NCBI GenBank assembly: GCA_963082975.1
Contig: OY720350.1
Coordinates: 2,937,001 to 3,001,000, forward strand
DNA length: 64,000 nucleotides
Origin: Labia minor
Lineage: Eukaryota > Arthropoda > Insecta > Dermaptera > Spongiphoridae
Direction of reading: 5' to 3'
Under the pieces are notes generated by a model. It saw only the letters and a list, made by a program, of their open reading frames with translations. It had not been told where the DNA came from and did not search any database. Shown here one piece after another: positions 38,001-52,400 of this stretch. Position 1 is the stretch's first letter; the number at the start of each line of letters is the position of its first letter. The translations under genes were made by a program, and so were the position numbers.

Positions 38001-41000
38001 TAAAAATATTAAAAAAATATATTATTGATATTTCTGATGAATAATTATTTTTTATGCCTAAAACCTAGGGTCATCCTACGATGACCTTTCATAATTTTTA
38101 CGGGAAAATTAAAAAATGAAATTTTCAATAATAAATAATAAATTCGTTCATTTTACATCATAAAAATATTAAAAAAATATATTAATGATATTTCTGATGA
38201 TTAATTATTTTTTTTAGCCGAAAAGGGAGTGTCATCCTACTATGACCTTTCATAATTTTTACGGGAAAATTAAAAAATGAAATTTTCAATAATAAATAAT
38301 AAATTCGTTCATTTTACATCATAAAAATATTAAAAAAATATATTAATGATATTTCTGATGATTAATTATTTTTTTTAGCCGAAAACGGAGGGTCATCCTA
38401 CGATGACCTTTCATAATTTTTACGGGAAAATTAAAAAATGAAATTTTCAATAATAAATAATAAATTCGTTCATTTTACATCATAAAAATATTAAAAAAAT
38501 ATATTATTGATATTTCTGATGAATAATTATTTTTTATGCCTAAAACCTAGGGTCATCCTACGATGACCTTTCATAATTTTTACGGGAAAATTAAAAAATG
38601 AAATTTTCAATAATAAATAATAAATTCGTTCATTTTACATCATAAAAATATTAAAAAAATATATTAATGATATTTCTGATGATTAATTATTTTTTTTAGC
38701 CGAAAACGGAGGGTCATCCTACGATGACCTTTCATAATTTTTACGGGAAAATTAAAAAATGAAATTTTCAATAATAAATAATAAATTCGTTCATTTTACA
38801 TCATAAAAATATTGAAAAAATATATTATTGATATTTCTGATGAATAATTATTTTTTTATGCCGAAAAACTAGGGTCATCCTAAGATGACCTTTCATAATT
38901 TTTACGGGATAATTAAAAAATGAAATTTTCAAAAATAAAGAATAAATTCGTTCATTTTACATCATAAAAATATTAAAAAAATATATTAATGATATTTCTG
39001 ATGATTAATTATTTTTTTTAGCCGAAAACGGAGGGTCATCCTACGATGACCTTTCATATTTTTTACGGGAAAATTAAAAAATCAAATTTTTAAAAATAAA
39101 GAAATAATTCGTTCATTTTACATCATAAAAATATTAAAAAAATATATTATTGATATTTCTGATGAATAATTATTTTTTTATGCCTAAAACCTAGGGTCAT
39201 CCTACGATGACCTTTCATAATTTTTAAGGGAAAATTAAAAAATGAAATTTTTAAAAATAAATAATAAATTCGTTCATTTTACATCATAAAAATATTAAAA
39301 AAATATATTATAGATATTTCTGAAGAATAATTATTTTTTTATGCCTAAAACCTAGGGTCATCCTACGATGACCTTTCATAATTTTTAAGGGAAAATTAAA
39401 AAATGAAATTTTTAAAAATAAATAATAAATTCGTTCATTTTACATCATAAAAATATTAAAAAAATATATTATTGATATTTCTGATGAATAATTATTTTTT
39501 ATGCCTAAAACCTAGGGTCTACCTACGATGACCTTTCATAATTTTTAAGGGAAAATTAAAAAATGAAATTTTTAAAAATAAATAATAAATTCGTTCATTT
39601 TACATCATAAAAATATTAAAAAAATATATTATTGATATTTCTGATGAATAATTATTTTTTTATGTCGAAAACCTAGGGTCATCCTACGATGACCTTTCAT
39701 AATTTTTAAGGGAAAATTAAAAAATGAAATTTTTAAAAATAAATAATAAATTCGTTCATTTTACATCATAAAAATATTAAAAAAATATATTATTGATATT
39801 TCTGATGAATAATTATTTTTTATGCCTAAAACCTAGGGTCATCCTACGATAACCTTTATTAATTTTTACGGGAAAATTAAAAAATGAAATTTTCAATAAT
39901 AAATAATAAATTCGTTCATTTTACATCATAAAAATATTAAAAAAATATATTAATGATATTTCTGATGATTAATTATTTTTTTTAGCCGAAAACGAAGGGT
40001 CATCCTACGATGACCTTTCATAATTTTTACGGGAAAATTAAAAAATGAAATTTTCAATAATAAATAATAAATTCGTTCATTTTACATCATAAAAATATTG
40101 AAAAAATATATTATTGATATTTCTGATGAATAATTATTTTTTTATGCCGAAAAACTAGGGTCATCCTAAGATGACCTTTCATAATTTTTACGGGATAATT
40201 AAAAAATGAAATTTTCAAAAATAAAGAATAAATTCGTTCATTTTACATCATAAAAATATTAAAAAAATATATTAATGATATTTCTGATGATTAATTATTT
40301 TTTTTAGCCGAAAACGGAGGGTCATCCTACGATGACCTTTCATATTTTTTACGGGAAAATTAAAAAATCAAATTTTTAAAAATAAAGAAATAATTCGTTC
40401 ATTTTACATCATAAAAATATTAAAAAAATATATTATTGATATTTCTGATGAATAATTATTTTTTATGCCTAAATCCTAGGGTCATCCTACGATGACCTTT
40501 CATAATTTTTAAGGGAAAATTAAAAAATGAAATTTTTAAAAATAAATAATAAATTCGTTCATTTTACATCATAAAAATATTAAAAAAATATATTATAGAT
40601 ATTTCTGAAGAATAATTATTTTTTTATGCCTAAAACCTAGGGTCATCATACGATGACCTTTCATAATTTTTAAGGGAAAATTAAAAAATGAAATTTTTAA
40701 AAATAAATAATAAATTCGTTCATTTTACATCATAAAAATATTAAAAAAATATATTATTGATATTTCTGATGAATAATTATTTTTTTTAGCCGAAAACGGA
40801 GGGTCATCCTACGATGACCTTTCATAATTTTTACGGGAAAATTAAAAAATGAAATTTTCAATAATAAATAATAAATTCGTTCATTTTACATCATAAAAAT
40901 ATTGAAAAAATATATTATTGATATTTCTGATGAATAATTATTTTTTTATGCCGAAAAACTAGGGTCATCCTAAGATGACCTTTCATAATTTTTACGGGAT

Positions 41001-44000
41001 AATTAAAAAATGAAATTTTCAAAAATAAAGAATAAATTCGTTCATTTTACATCATAAAAATATTAAAAAAATATATTAATGATATTTCTGATGATTAATT
41101 ATTTTTTTTAGCCGAAAACGGAGGGTCATCCTACGATGACCTTTCATATTTTTTACGGGAAAATTAAAAAATCAAATTTTTAAAAATAAAGAAATAATTC
41201 GTTCATTTTACATCATAAAAATATTAAAAAAAATATATTATTGATATTTCTGATGAATAATTATTTTTTTATGCCTAAAACTTAGGGTCATCCTACGATG
41301 ACCTTTCATAATTTTTAAGGGAAAATTAAAAAATGAAATTTTTAAAAATAAATAATAAATTCGTTCATTTTACATCATAAAAATATTAAAAAAATATATT
41401 ATTGATATTTCTGATGAATAATTATTTTTTTATGTCGAAAACCTAGGGTCATCCTACGATGACCTTTCATAATTTTTAAGGGAAAATTAAAAAATGAAAT
41501 TTTTAAAAATAAATAATAAATTCGTTCATTTTACATCATAAAAATATTAAAAAAATATATTATTGATATTTCTGATGAATAATTATTTTTTATGCCTAAA
41601 ACCTAGGGTCATCCTACGATGACCTTTTATAATTTTTAAGGGAAAATTAAAAAATGAAATTTTTAAAAATAAATAATAAATTCGTTCATTTTACATCATA
41701 AAAATATTAAAAAAATATATTATTGATATTTCTGATGAATAATTATTTTTTATGCCTAAAACCTAGGGTCATCCTACGATGACCTTTTATAATTTTTAAG
41801 GGAAAATTAAAAAATGAAATTTTTAAAAATAAATAATAAATTCGTTCATTTTACATCATAAAAATATTAAAAAAATATATTATTGATATTTCTGATGAAT
41901 AATTATTTTTTATGCCTAAAACCTAGGGTCATCCTACGATGACCTTTCATAATTTTTACGGGAAAATTAAAAAATGAAATTTTCAATAATAAATAATAAA
42001 TTCGTTCATTTTACATCATAAAAATATTAAAAAAATATATTATTGATATTTCTGATGAATAATTATTTTTTATGCCTAAAACCTAGGGTCATCCTACGAT
42101 GACCTTTCATAATTTTTACGGGAAAATTAAAAAATGAAATTTTCAATAATAAATAATAAATTCGTTCATTTTACATCATAAAAATATTAAAAAAATATAT
42201 TAATGATATTTCTGATGATTAATTATTTTTTTTAGCCGAAAAGGGAGTGTCATCCTACTATGACCTTTCATAATTTTTACGGGAAAATTAAAAAATGAAA
42301 TTTTCAATAATAAATAATAAATTCGTTCATTTTACATCATAACAATATTAAAAAAATATATTAATGATATTTCTGATGATTAATTATTTTTTTTAGCCGA
42401 AAACGGAGGGTCATCCTACGATGACCTTTCATAATTTTTACGGGAAAATTAAAAAATGAAATTTTCAATAATAAATAATAAATTCGTTCATTTTACATCA
42501 TAAAAATATTAAAAAAATATATTATTGATATTTCTGATGAATAATTATTTTTTATGCCTAAAACCTAGGGTCATCCTACGATGACCTTTCATAATTTTTA
42601 CGGGAAAATTAAAAAATGAAATTTTCAATAATAAATAATAAATTCGTTCATTTTACATCATAAAAATATTAAAAAAATATATTAATGATATTTCTGATGA
42701 TTAATTATTTTTTTTAGCCGAAAACGGAGGGTCATCCTACGATGACCTTTCATAATTTTTACGGGAAAATTAAAAAATGAAATTTTCAATAATAAATAAT
42801 AAATTCGTTCATTTTACATCATAAAAATATTGAAAAAATATATTATTGATATTTCTGATGAATAATTATTTTTTTATGCCGAAAAACTAGGGTCATCCTA
42901 AGATGACCTTTCATAATTTTTAAGGGAAAATTAAAAAATGAAATTTTTAAAAATAAAGAAATAATTCGTTCATTTTACATCATATAAATATTAAAAAAAT
43001 ATATTATTGATATTTCTGATGAATAATTATTTTTTATGCCTAAAACCTAGGGTCATCCTACGATGACCTTTCATAATTTTTAAGGGAAAATTAAAAAATG
43101 AAATTTTTAAAAATAAATAATAAATTCGTTCATTTTACATCATAAAAATATTAAAAAAATATATTATAGATATTTCTGAAGAATAATTATTTTTTTATGC
43201 CTAAAACCTAGGGTCATCCTACGATGACCTTTCATAATTTTTAAGGGAAAATTAAAAAATGAAATTTTTAAAAATAAATAATAAATTCGTTCATTTTACA
43301 TCATAAAAATATTAAAAAAATATATTATTGATATTTCTGATGAATAATTATTTTTTATGCCTAAAACCTAGGGTCTATCTACGATGACCTTTCATAATTT
43401 TTAAGGGAAAATTAAAAAATGAAATTTTTAAAAATAAATAATAAATTCGTTCATTTTACATCATAAAAATATTAAAAAAATATATTATTGATATTTCTGA
43501 TGAATAATTATTTTTTTATGTCGAAAACCTAGGGTCATCCTACGATGACCTTTCATAATTTTTAAGGGAAAATTAAAAAATGAAATTTTTAAAAATAAAT
43601 AATAAATTCGTTCATTTTACATCATAAAAATATTAAAAAAATATATTATTGATATTTCTGATGAATAATTATTTTTTATGCCTAAAACCTAGGGTCATCC
43701 TACGATGACCTTTATTAATTTTTACGGGAAAATTAAAAAATGAAATTTTCAATAATAAATAATAAATTCGTTCATTTTACATCATAAAAATATTAAAAAA
43801 ATATATTAATGATATTTCTGATGATTAATTATTTTTTTTAGCCGAAAACGGAGGGTCATCCTACGATGACCTTTCATAATTTTTACGGGAAAAATAAAAA
43901 ATGAAATTTTCAATAATAAATAATAAATTCGTTCATTTTACATCATAAAAATATTGAAAAAATATATTATTGATATTTCTGATGAATAATTATTTTTTTA

Positions 44001-47000
44001 TGCCGAAAAACTAGGGTCATCCTAAGATGACCTTTCATAATTTTTACGGGATAATTAAAAAATGAAATTTTCAAAAATAAATAATAAATTCGTTCATTTT
44101 ACATCATAAAAATATTAAAAAAATATATTAATGATATTTCTGATGATTAATTATTTTTTTTAGCCGAAAACGGAGGGTCATCCTACGTTGACCTTTCATA
44201 TTTTTTACGGGAAAATTAAAAAATCAAATTTTTAAAAATAAAGAAATAATTCGTTCATTTTACATCATAAAAATATTAAAAAAATATATTATTGATATTT
44301 CTGATGAATAATTATTTTTTTATGCCTAAAACCTAGGGTCATCCTAAGATGACCTTTCATAATTTTTACGGGATAATTAAAAAATGAAATTTTCAAAAAT
44401 AAAGAATAAATTCGTTCATTTTACATCATAAAAATATTAAAAAAATATATTAATGATATTTCTGATGATTAATTATTTTTTTTAGCCGAAAACGGAGGGT
44501 CATCCTACGATGACCTTTCATATTTTTTACGGGAAAATTAAAAAATCAAATTTTTAAAAATAAAGAATAAATTCGTTCATTTTACATCATAAAAATATTA
44601 AAAAAATATATTATTGATATTTCTGATTAATAATTATTTTTTTATCCCTAAAACCTATGGTCATCCTACGATGACCTTTCATAATTTTTACGGGAAAATT
44701 AAAAAATGAAATTTTCAATAATAAATAATAAATTCGTTCATTTTACATCATAAAAATATTAAAAAAATATATTATTGATATTTCTGATGAATAATTATTT
44801 TTTATGCCTAAAACCTAGGGTCATCCTACGATGACCTTTCATAATTTTTACGGGAAAATTAAAAAATGAAATTTTCAAAAATAAAGAATAAATTCGTTCA
44901 TTTTACATCATAAAAATATTAAAAAAATATATTAATGATATTTCTGATGATTAATTATTTTTTTTAGCCGAAAACGGAGGGTCATCCTACGATGACCTTT
45001 CATATTTTTTACGGGAAAATTAAAAAATCAAATTTTTAAAAATAAAGAATAAATTCGTTCATTTTACATCATAAAAATATTAAAAAAATATATTATTGAT
45101 ATTTCTGATTAATAATTATTTTTTTATCCCTAAAACCTATGGTCATCCTACGATGACCTTTCATAATTTTTACGGGAAAATTAAAAAATGAAATTTTCAA
45201 TAATAAATAATAAATTCGTTCATTTTACATCATAAAAATATTAAAAAAATATATTATTGATATTTCTGATGAATAATTATTTTTTATGCCTAAAACCTAG
45301 GGTCATCCTACGATGACCTTTCATAATTTTTACGGGAAAATTAAAAAATGAAATTTTCAATAATAAATAATAAATTCGTTCATTTTACATCATAAAAATA
45401 TTAAAAAAATATATTAATGATATTTCTGATGATTAATTATTTTTTTTAGCCGAAAACGGAGGGTCATCCTACGATGACCTTTCATAATTTTTACGGGAAA
45501 ATTAAAAAATGAAATTTTCAATAATAAATAATAAATTCGTTCATTTTACATCATAAAAATATTGAAAAAATATATTATTGATATTTCTGATGAATAATTA
45601 TTTTTTTATGCCGAAAAACTAGGGTCATCCTAAGATGACCTTTCATAATTTTTACGGGATAATTAAAAAATGAAATTTTCAAAAATAAAGAATAAATTCG
45701 TTCATTTTACATCATAAAAATATTAAAAAAATATATTAATGATATTTCTGATGATTAATTATTTTTTTTAGCCGAAAACGGAGGGTCATCCTACGATGAC
45801 CTTTCATATTTTTTACGGGAAAATTAAAAAATCAAATTTTTAAAAATAAAGAAATAATTCGTTCATTTTACATCATAAAAATATTAAAAAAATATATTAT
45901 TGATATTTCTGATGAATAATTATTTTTTTATGCCTAAAACCTAGGGTCATCCTACGATGACCTTTCATAATTTTTAAGGGAAAATTAAAAAATGAAATTT
46001 TTAAAAATAAATAATAAATTCGTTCATTTTACATCATATAAATATTAAAAAAATATATTATTGATATTTCTGATGAATAATTATTTTTTATGCCTAAAAC
46101 CTAGGGTCATCCTACGATGACCTTTCATAATTTTTAAGGGAAAATTAAAAAATGAAATTTTTAAAAATAAATAATAAATTCGTTCATTTTACATCATAAA
46201 AATATTAAAAAAATATATTATAGATATTTCTGAAGAATAATTATTTTTTTATGCCTAAAACCTAGGGTCATCCTACGATGACCTTTCATAATTTTTAAGG
46301 GAAAATTAAAAAATGAAATTTTTAAAAATAAATAATAAATTCGTTCATTTTACATCATAAAAATATTAAAAAAATATATTATTGATATTTCTGATGAATA
46401 ATTATTTTTTATGCCTAAAACCTAGGGTCTACCTACGATGACCTTTCATAATTTTTAAGGGAAAATTAAAAAATGAAATTTTTAAAAATAAATAATAAAT
46501 TCGTTCATTTTACATCATAAAAATATTAAAAAAATATATTATTGATATTTCTGATGAATAATTATTTTTTTATGTCGAAAACCTAGGGTCATCCTACGAT
46601 GACCTTTCATAATTTTTAAGGGAAAATTAAAAAATGAAATTTTTAAAAATAAATAATAAATTCGTTCATTTTACATCATAAAAATATTAAAAAAATATAT
46701 TATTGATATTTCTGATGAATAATTATTTTTTATGCCTAAAACCTAGGGTCATCCTACGATGACCTTTATTAATTTTTACGGGAAAATTAAAAAATGAAAT
46801 TTTCAATAATAAATAATAAATTCGTTCATTTTACATCATAAAAATATTAAAAAAATATATTATTGATATTTCTGATTAATAATTATTTTTTTATCCCTAA
46901 AACCTATGGTCATCCTACGATGACCTTTCATAATTTTTACGGGAAAATTAAAAAATGAAATTTTCAATAATAAATAATAAATTCGTTCATTTTACATCAT

Positions 47001-49461
47001 AAAAATATTAAAAAAATATATTATTGATATTTCTGATGAATAATTATTTTTTATGCCTAAAACCTAGGGTCATCCTACTATGACCTTTCATAATTTTTAC
47101 GGGAAAATTAAAAAATGAAATTTTCAATAATAAATAATAAATTCGTTCATTTTACATCATAAAAATATTAAAAAAATATATTAATGATATTTCTGATGAT
47201 TAATTATTTTTTTTAGCCGAAAACGGAGGGTCATCCTACGATGACCTTTCATAATTTTTACGGGAAAATTAAAAAATGAAATTTTCAATAATAAATAATA
47301 AATTCGTTCATTTTACATCATAAAAATATTGAAAAAATATATTATTGATATTTCTGATGAATAATTATTTTTTTATGCCGAAAAACTAGGGTCATCCTAA
47401 GATGACCTTTCATAATTTTTACGGGATAATTAAAAAATGAAATTTTCAAAAATAAAGAATAAATTCGTTCATTTTACATCATAAAAATATTAAAAAAATA
47501 TATTAATGATATTTCTGATGATTAATTATTTTTTTTAGCCGAAAACGGAGGGTCATCCTACGATGACCTTTCATATTTTTTACGGGAAAATTAAAAAATC
47601 AAATTTTTAAAAATAAAGAAATAATTCGTTCATTTTACATCATAAAAATATTAAAAAAATATATTATTGATATTTCTGATGAATAATTATTTTTTTATGC
47701 CTAAAACCTAGGGTCATCCTACGATGACCTTTCATAATTTTTAAGGGAAAATTAAAAAATGAAATTTTTAAAAATAAATAATAAATTCGTTCATTTTACA
47801 TCATATAAATATTAAAAAAATATATTATTGATATTTCTGATGAATAATTATTTTTTATGCCTAAAACCTAGGGTCATCCTACGATGACCTTTCATAATTT
47901 TTAAGGGAAAATTAAAAAATGAAATTTTAAAAAAAAATAATAAATTCGTTCATTTTACATCATAAAAATATTAAAAAAATATATTATAGATATTTCTGAA
48001 GAATAATTATTTTTTTATGCCTAAAACCTAGGGTCATCCTACGATGACCTTTCATAATTTTTAAGGGAAAATTAAAAAATGAAATTTTTAAAAATAAATA
48101 ATAAATTCGTTCATTTTACATCATAAAAATATTAAAAAAATATATTATTGATATTTCTGATGAATAATTATTTTTTATGCCTAAAACCTAGGGTCTACCT
48201 ACGATGACCTTTCATAATTTTTAAGGGAAAATTAAAAAATGAAATTTTTAAAAATAAATAATAAATTCGTTCATTTTACATCATAAAAATTTTAAAAAAA
48301 TATATTATTGATATTTCTGATGAATAATTATTTTTTTATGTCGAAAACCTAGGGTCTTCCTACGATGACCTTTCATAATTTTTAAGGGAAAATTAAAAAA
48401 TGAAATTTTTAAAAATAAATAATAAATTCGTTCATTTTACATCATAAAAATATTAAAAAAATATATTATTGATATTTCTGATGAATAATTATTTTTTATG
48501 CCTAAAACCTAGGGTCATCCTACGATGACCTTTATTAATTTTTACGGGAAAATTAAAAAATGAAATTTTCAATAATAAATAATAAATTCGTTCATTTTAC
48601 ATCATAAAAATATTAAAAAAATATATTAATGATATTTCTGATGATTAATTATTTTTTTTAGCCGAAAACGAAGGGTCATCCTACGATGACCTTTCATAAT
48701 TTTTACGGGAAAATTAAAAAATGAAATTTTCAATAATAAATAATAAATTCGTTCATTTTACATCATAAAAATATTGAAAAAATATATTATTGATATTTCT
48801 GATGAATAATTATTTTTTTATGCCGAAAAACTAGGGTCATCCTAAGATGACCTTTCATAATTTTTACGGGATAATTAAAAAATGAAATTTTCAAAAATAA
48901 AGAATAAATTCGTTCATTTTACATCATAAAAATATTAAAAAAATATATTAATGATATTTCTGATGATTAATTATTTTTTTTAGCCGAAAACGGAGGGTCA
49001 TCCTACGATGACCTTTCATATTTTTTACGGGAAAATTAAAAAATCAAATTTTTAAAAATAAAGAAATAATTCGTTCATTTTACATCATAAAAATATTAAA
49101 AAAATATATTATTGATATTTCTGATGAATAATTATTTTTTATGCCTAAATCCTAGGGTCATCCTACGATGACCTTTCATAATTTTTAAGGGAAAATTAAA
49201 AAATGAAATTTTTAAAAATAAATAATAAATTCGTTCATTTTACATCATAAAAATATTAAAAAAATATATTATAGATATTTCTGAAGAATAATTATTTTTT
49301 TATGCCTAAAACCTAGGGTCATCCTACGATGACCTTTCATAATTTTTAAGGGAAAATTAAAAAATGAAATTTTTAAAAATAAATAATAAATTCGTTCATT
49401 TTACATCATAAAAATATTAAAAAAATATATTATTGATATTTCTGATGAATAATTATTTTTT
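35012..49461 (+). repeat. Large tandem duplication, copy 2
   Basis: Second copy of the 14139-bp unit, extending about 310 bp beyond one period before the sequences part at 35322/49461. Past that point copy 1 continues with ATGCCTAAAACC and copy 2 with TTAGCCGAAAAGGGAG. The only differences I noticed between the copies are three small indels near 29700-29945 and an A/T change near the left edge (20872 against 35011). This indicates a very recent event. Confidence 0.9.
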
Positions 49462-52400
49462 TTAGCCGAAAAGGGAGTGTCATCCTACTATGACCTTTCA
49501 TAATTTTTACGGGAAAATTAAAAAATGAAATTTTCAATAATAAATAATAAATTCGTTCATTTTACATCATAAAAATATTAAAAAAATATATTAATGATAT
49601 TTCTGATGATTAATTATTTTTTTTAGCCGAAAACGGAGGGTCATCCTACGATGACCTTTCATAATTTTTACGGGAAAATTAAAAAATGAAATTTTCAATA
49701 ATAAATAATAAATTCGTTCATTTTACATCATAAAAATATTGAAAAAATATATTATTGATATTTCTGATGAATAATTATTTTTTTATGCCGAAAAACTAGG
49801 GTCATCCTAAGATGACCTTTCATAATTTTTACGGGATAATTAAAAAATGAAATTTTCAAAAATAAAGAATAAATTCGTTCATTTTACATCATAAAAATAT
49901 TAAAAAAATATATTAATGATATTTCTGATGATTAATTATTTTTTTTAGCCGAAAACGGAGGGTCATCCTACGATGACCTTTCATATTTTTTACGGGAAAA
50001 TTAAAAAATCAAATTTTTAAAAATAAAGAAATAATTCGTTCATTTTACATCATAAAAATATTAAAAAAATATATTATTGATATTTCTGATGAATAATTAT
50101 TTTTTTATGCCTAAAACCTAGGGTCATCCTACGATGACCTTTCATAATTTTTAAGGGAAAATTAAAAAATGAAATTTTTAAAAATAAATAATAAATTCGT
50201 TCATTTTACATCATAAAAATATTAAAAAAATATATTATTGATATTTCTGATGAATAATTATTTTTTTATGTCGAAAACCTAGGGTCATCCTACGATGACC
50301 TTTCATAATTTTTAAGGGAAAATTAAAAAATGAAATTTTTAAAAATAAATAATAAATTCGTTCATTTTACATCATAAAAATATTAAAAAAATATATTATT
50401 GATATTTCTGATGAATAATTATTTTTTATGCCTAAAACCTAGGGTCATCCTACGATGACCTTTTATAATTTTTAAGGGAAAATTAAAAAATGAAATTTTT
50501 AAAAATAAATAATAAATTCGTTCATTTTACATCATAAAAATATTAAAAAAATATATTATTGATATTTCTGATGAATAATTATTTTTTATGCCTAAAACCT
50601 AGGGTCATCCTACGATGACCTTTCATAATTTTTAAGGGAAAATTAAAAAATGAAATTTTTAAAAATAAATAATAAATTCGTTCATTTTACATCATAAAAA
50701 TATTAAAAAAATATATTATTGATATTTCTGATGAATAATTATTTTTTTATGCCTAAAACCTAGGGTCATCCTATGATGACTTTTCATAATTTTTAAGGGA
50801 AAATTAAAAAATGAAATTTTTAAAAATAAATAATAAATTCGTTCATTTTACATCATAAAAATATTAAAAAAATATATTATAGATATTTCTGATGAATAAT
50901 TATTTTTTTATGCCTAAAACCTAGGGTTATCCTACGATGACCTTTCATAATTTTTAAGGGAAAATTAAAAAATGAAATTTTTAAAAATAAATAATAAATT
51001 CGTTCATTTTACTTCATAAAAATATTAAAAAAATATATTATTGATATTTCTGATGAATAATTATTTTTTATGCCTAAAACCTAGGGTCATCCTACGATGA
51101 CTGTTCATAATTTTTAAGGGAAAATTAAAAAATGAAATTTTTAAAAATAAATAATAAATTCGTTCATTTTACATCATAAAAATATTAAAAAAATATATTA
51201 TTGATATTTCTGATGAATAATTATTTTTTTATGTCGAAAACCTAGGGTCATCCTACGATGACCTTTCATAATTTTTAAGGGAAAATTAAAAAATCAAATT
51301 TTTAAAAATAAATAATAAATTCGTTCATTTTACATCATAAAAATATTAAAAAAATATATTATTGATATTTCTGATGAATAATTATTTTTTATGCCTAAAA
51401 CCTAGGGTCATCCTACGATGACCTTTCATATTTTTTACGGGAAAATTAAAAAATCAAATTTTTAAAAATAAAGAAATAATTCGTTCATTTTACATCATAA
51501 AAATATTAAAAAAATATATTATTGATATTTCTGATGAATAATTATTTTTTTATGCCTAAAACCTAGGGTCATCCTACGATGACCTTTCATAATTTTTAAG
51601 GGAAAATTAAAAAATGAAATTTTTAAAAATAAATAATAAATTCGTTCATTTTACATCATATAAATATTAAAAAAATATATTATTGATATTTCTGATGAAT
51701 AATTATTTTTTTATACCTAAAACCTAGGGTCATCCTACGATGACTTTTCATAATTTTTAAGGGAAAATTAAAAAATGAAATTTTTAAAAATAAATAATAA
51801 ATTAATTCATTTTACATCATAAAAATATTAAAAAAATATATTATAGATATTTCTGAAGAATAATTATTTTTTTATGCCTAAAACCTAGGGTCATCCTACG
51901 ATGACCTTTCATAATTTTTAAGGGAAAATTAAAAAATGAAATTTTTAAAAATAAATAATAAATTCGTTCATTTTACATCATAAAAATATTAAAAAAATAT
52001 ATTATTGATATTTCTGATGAATAATTATTTTTTATGCCTAAAACCTAGGGTCATCCTACGATGACCTTTCATAATTTTTAAGGGAAAATTAAAAAATGAA
52101 ATTTTTAAAAATAAATAATAAATTCGTTCATTTTACATCATAAAAATATTAAAAAAATATATTATTGATATTTCTGATGAATAATTATTTTTTATGCCTA
52201 AAACCTAGGGTCATCCTACGATGACCTTTTATAATTTTTAAGGGAAAATTAAAAAATGAAATTTTTAAAAATAAATAATAAATTCGTTCATTTTACATCA
52301 TAAAAATATTAAAAAAATATATTATTGATATTTCTGATGAATAATTATTTTTTATGCCTAAAACCTAGGGTCATCCTACGATGACCTTTCATAATTTTTA

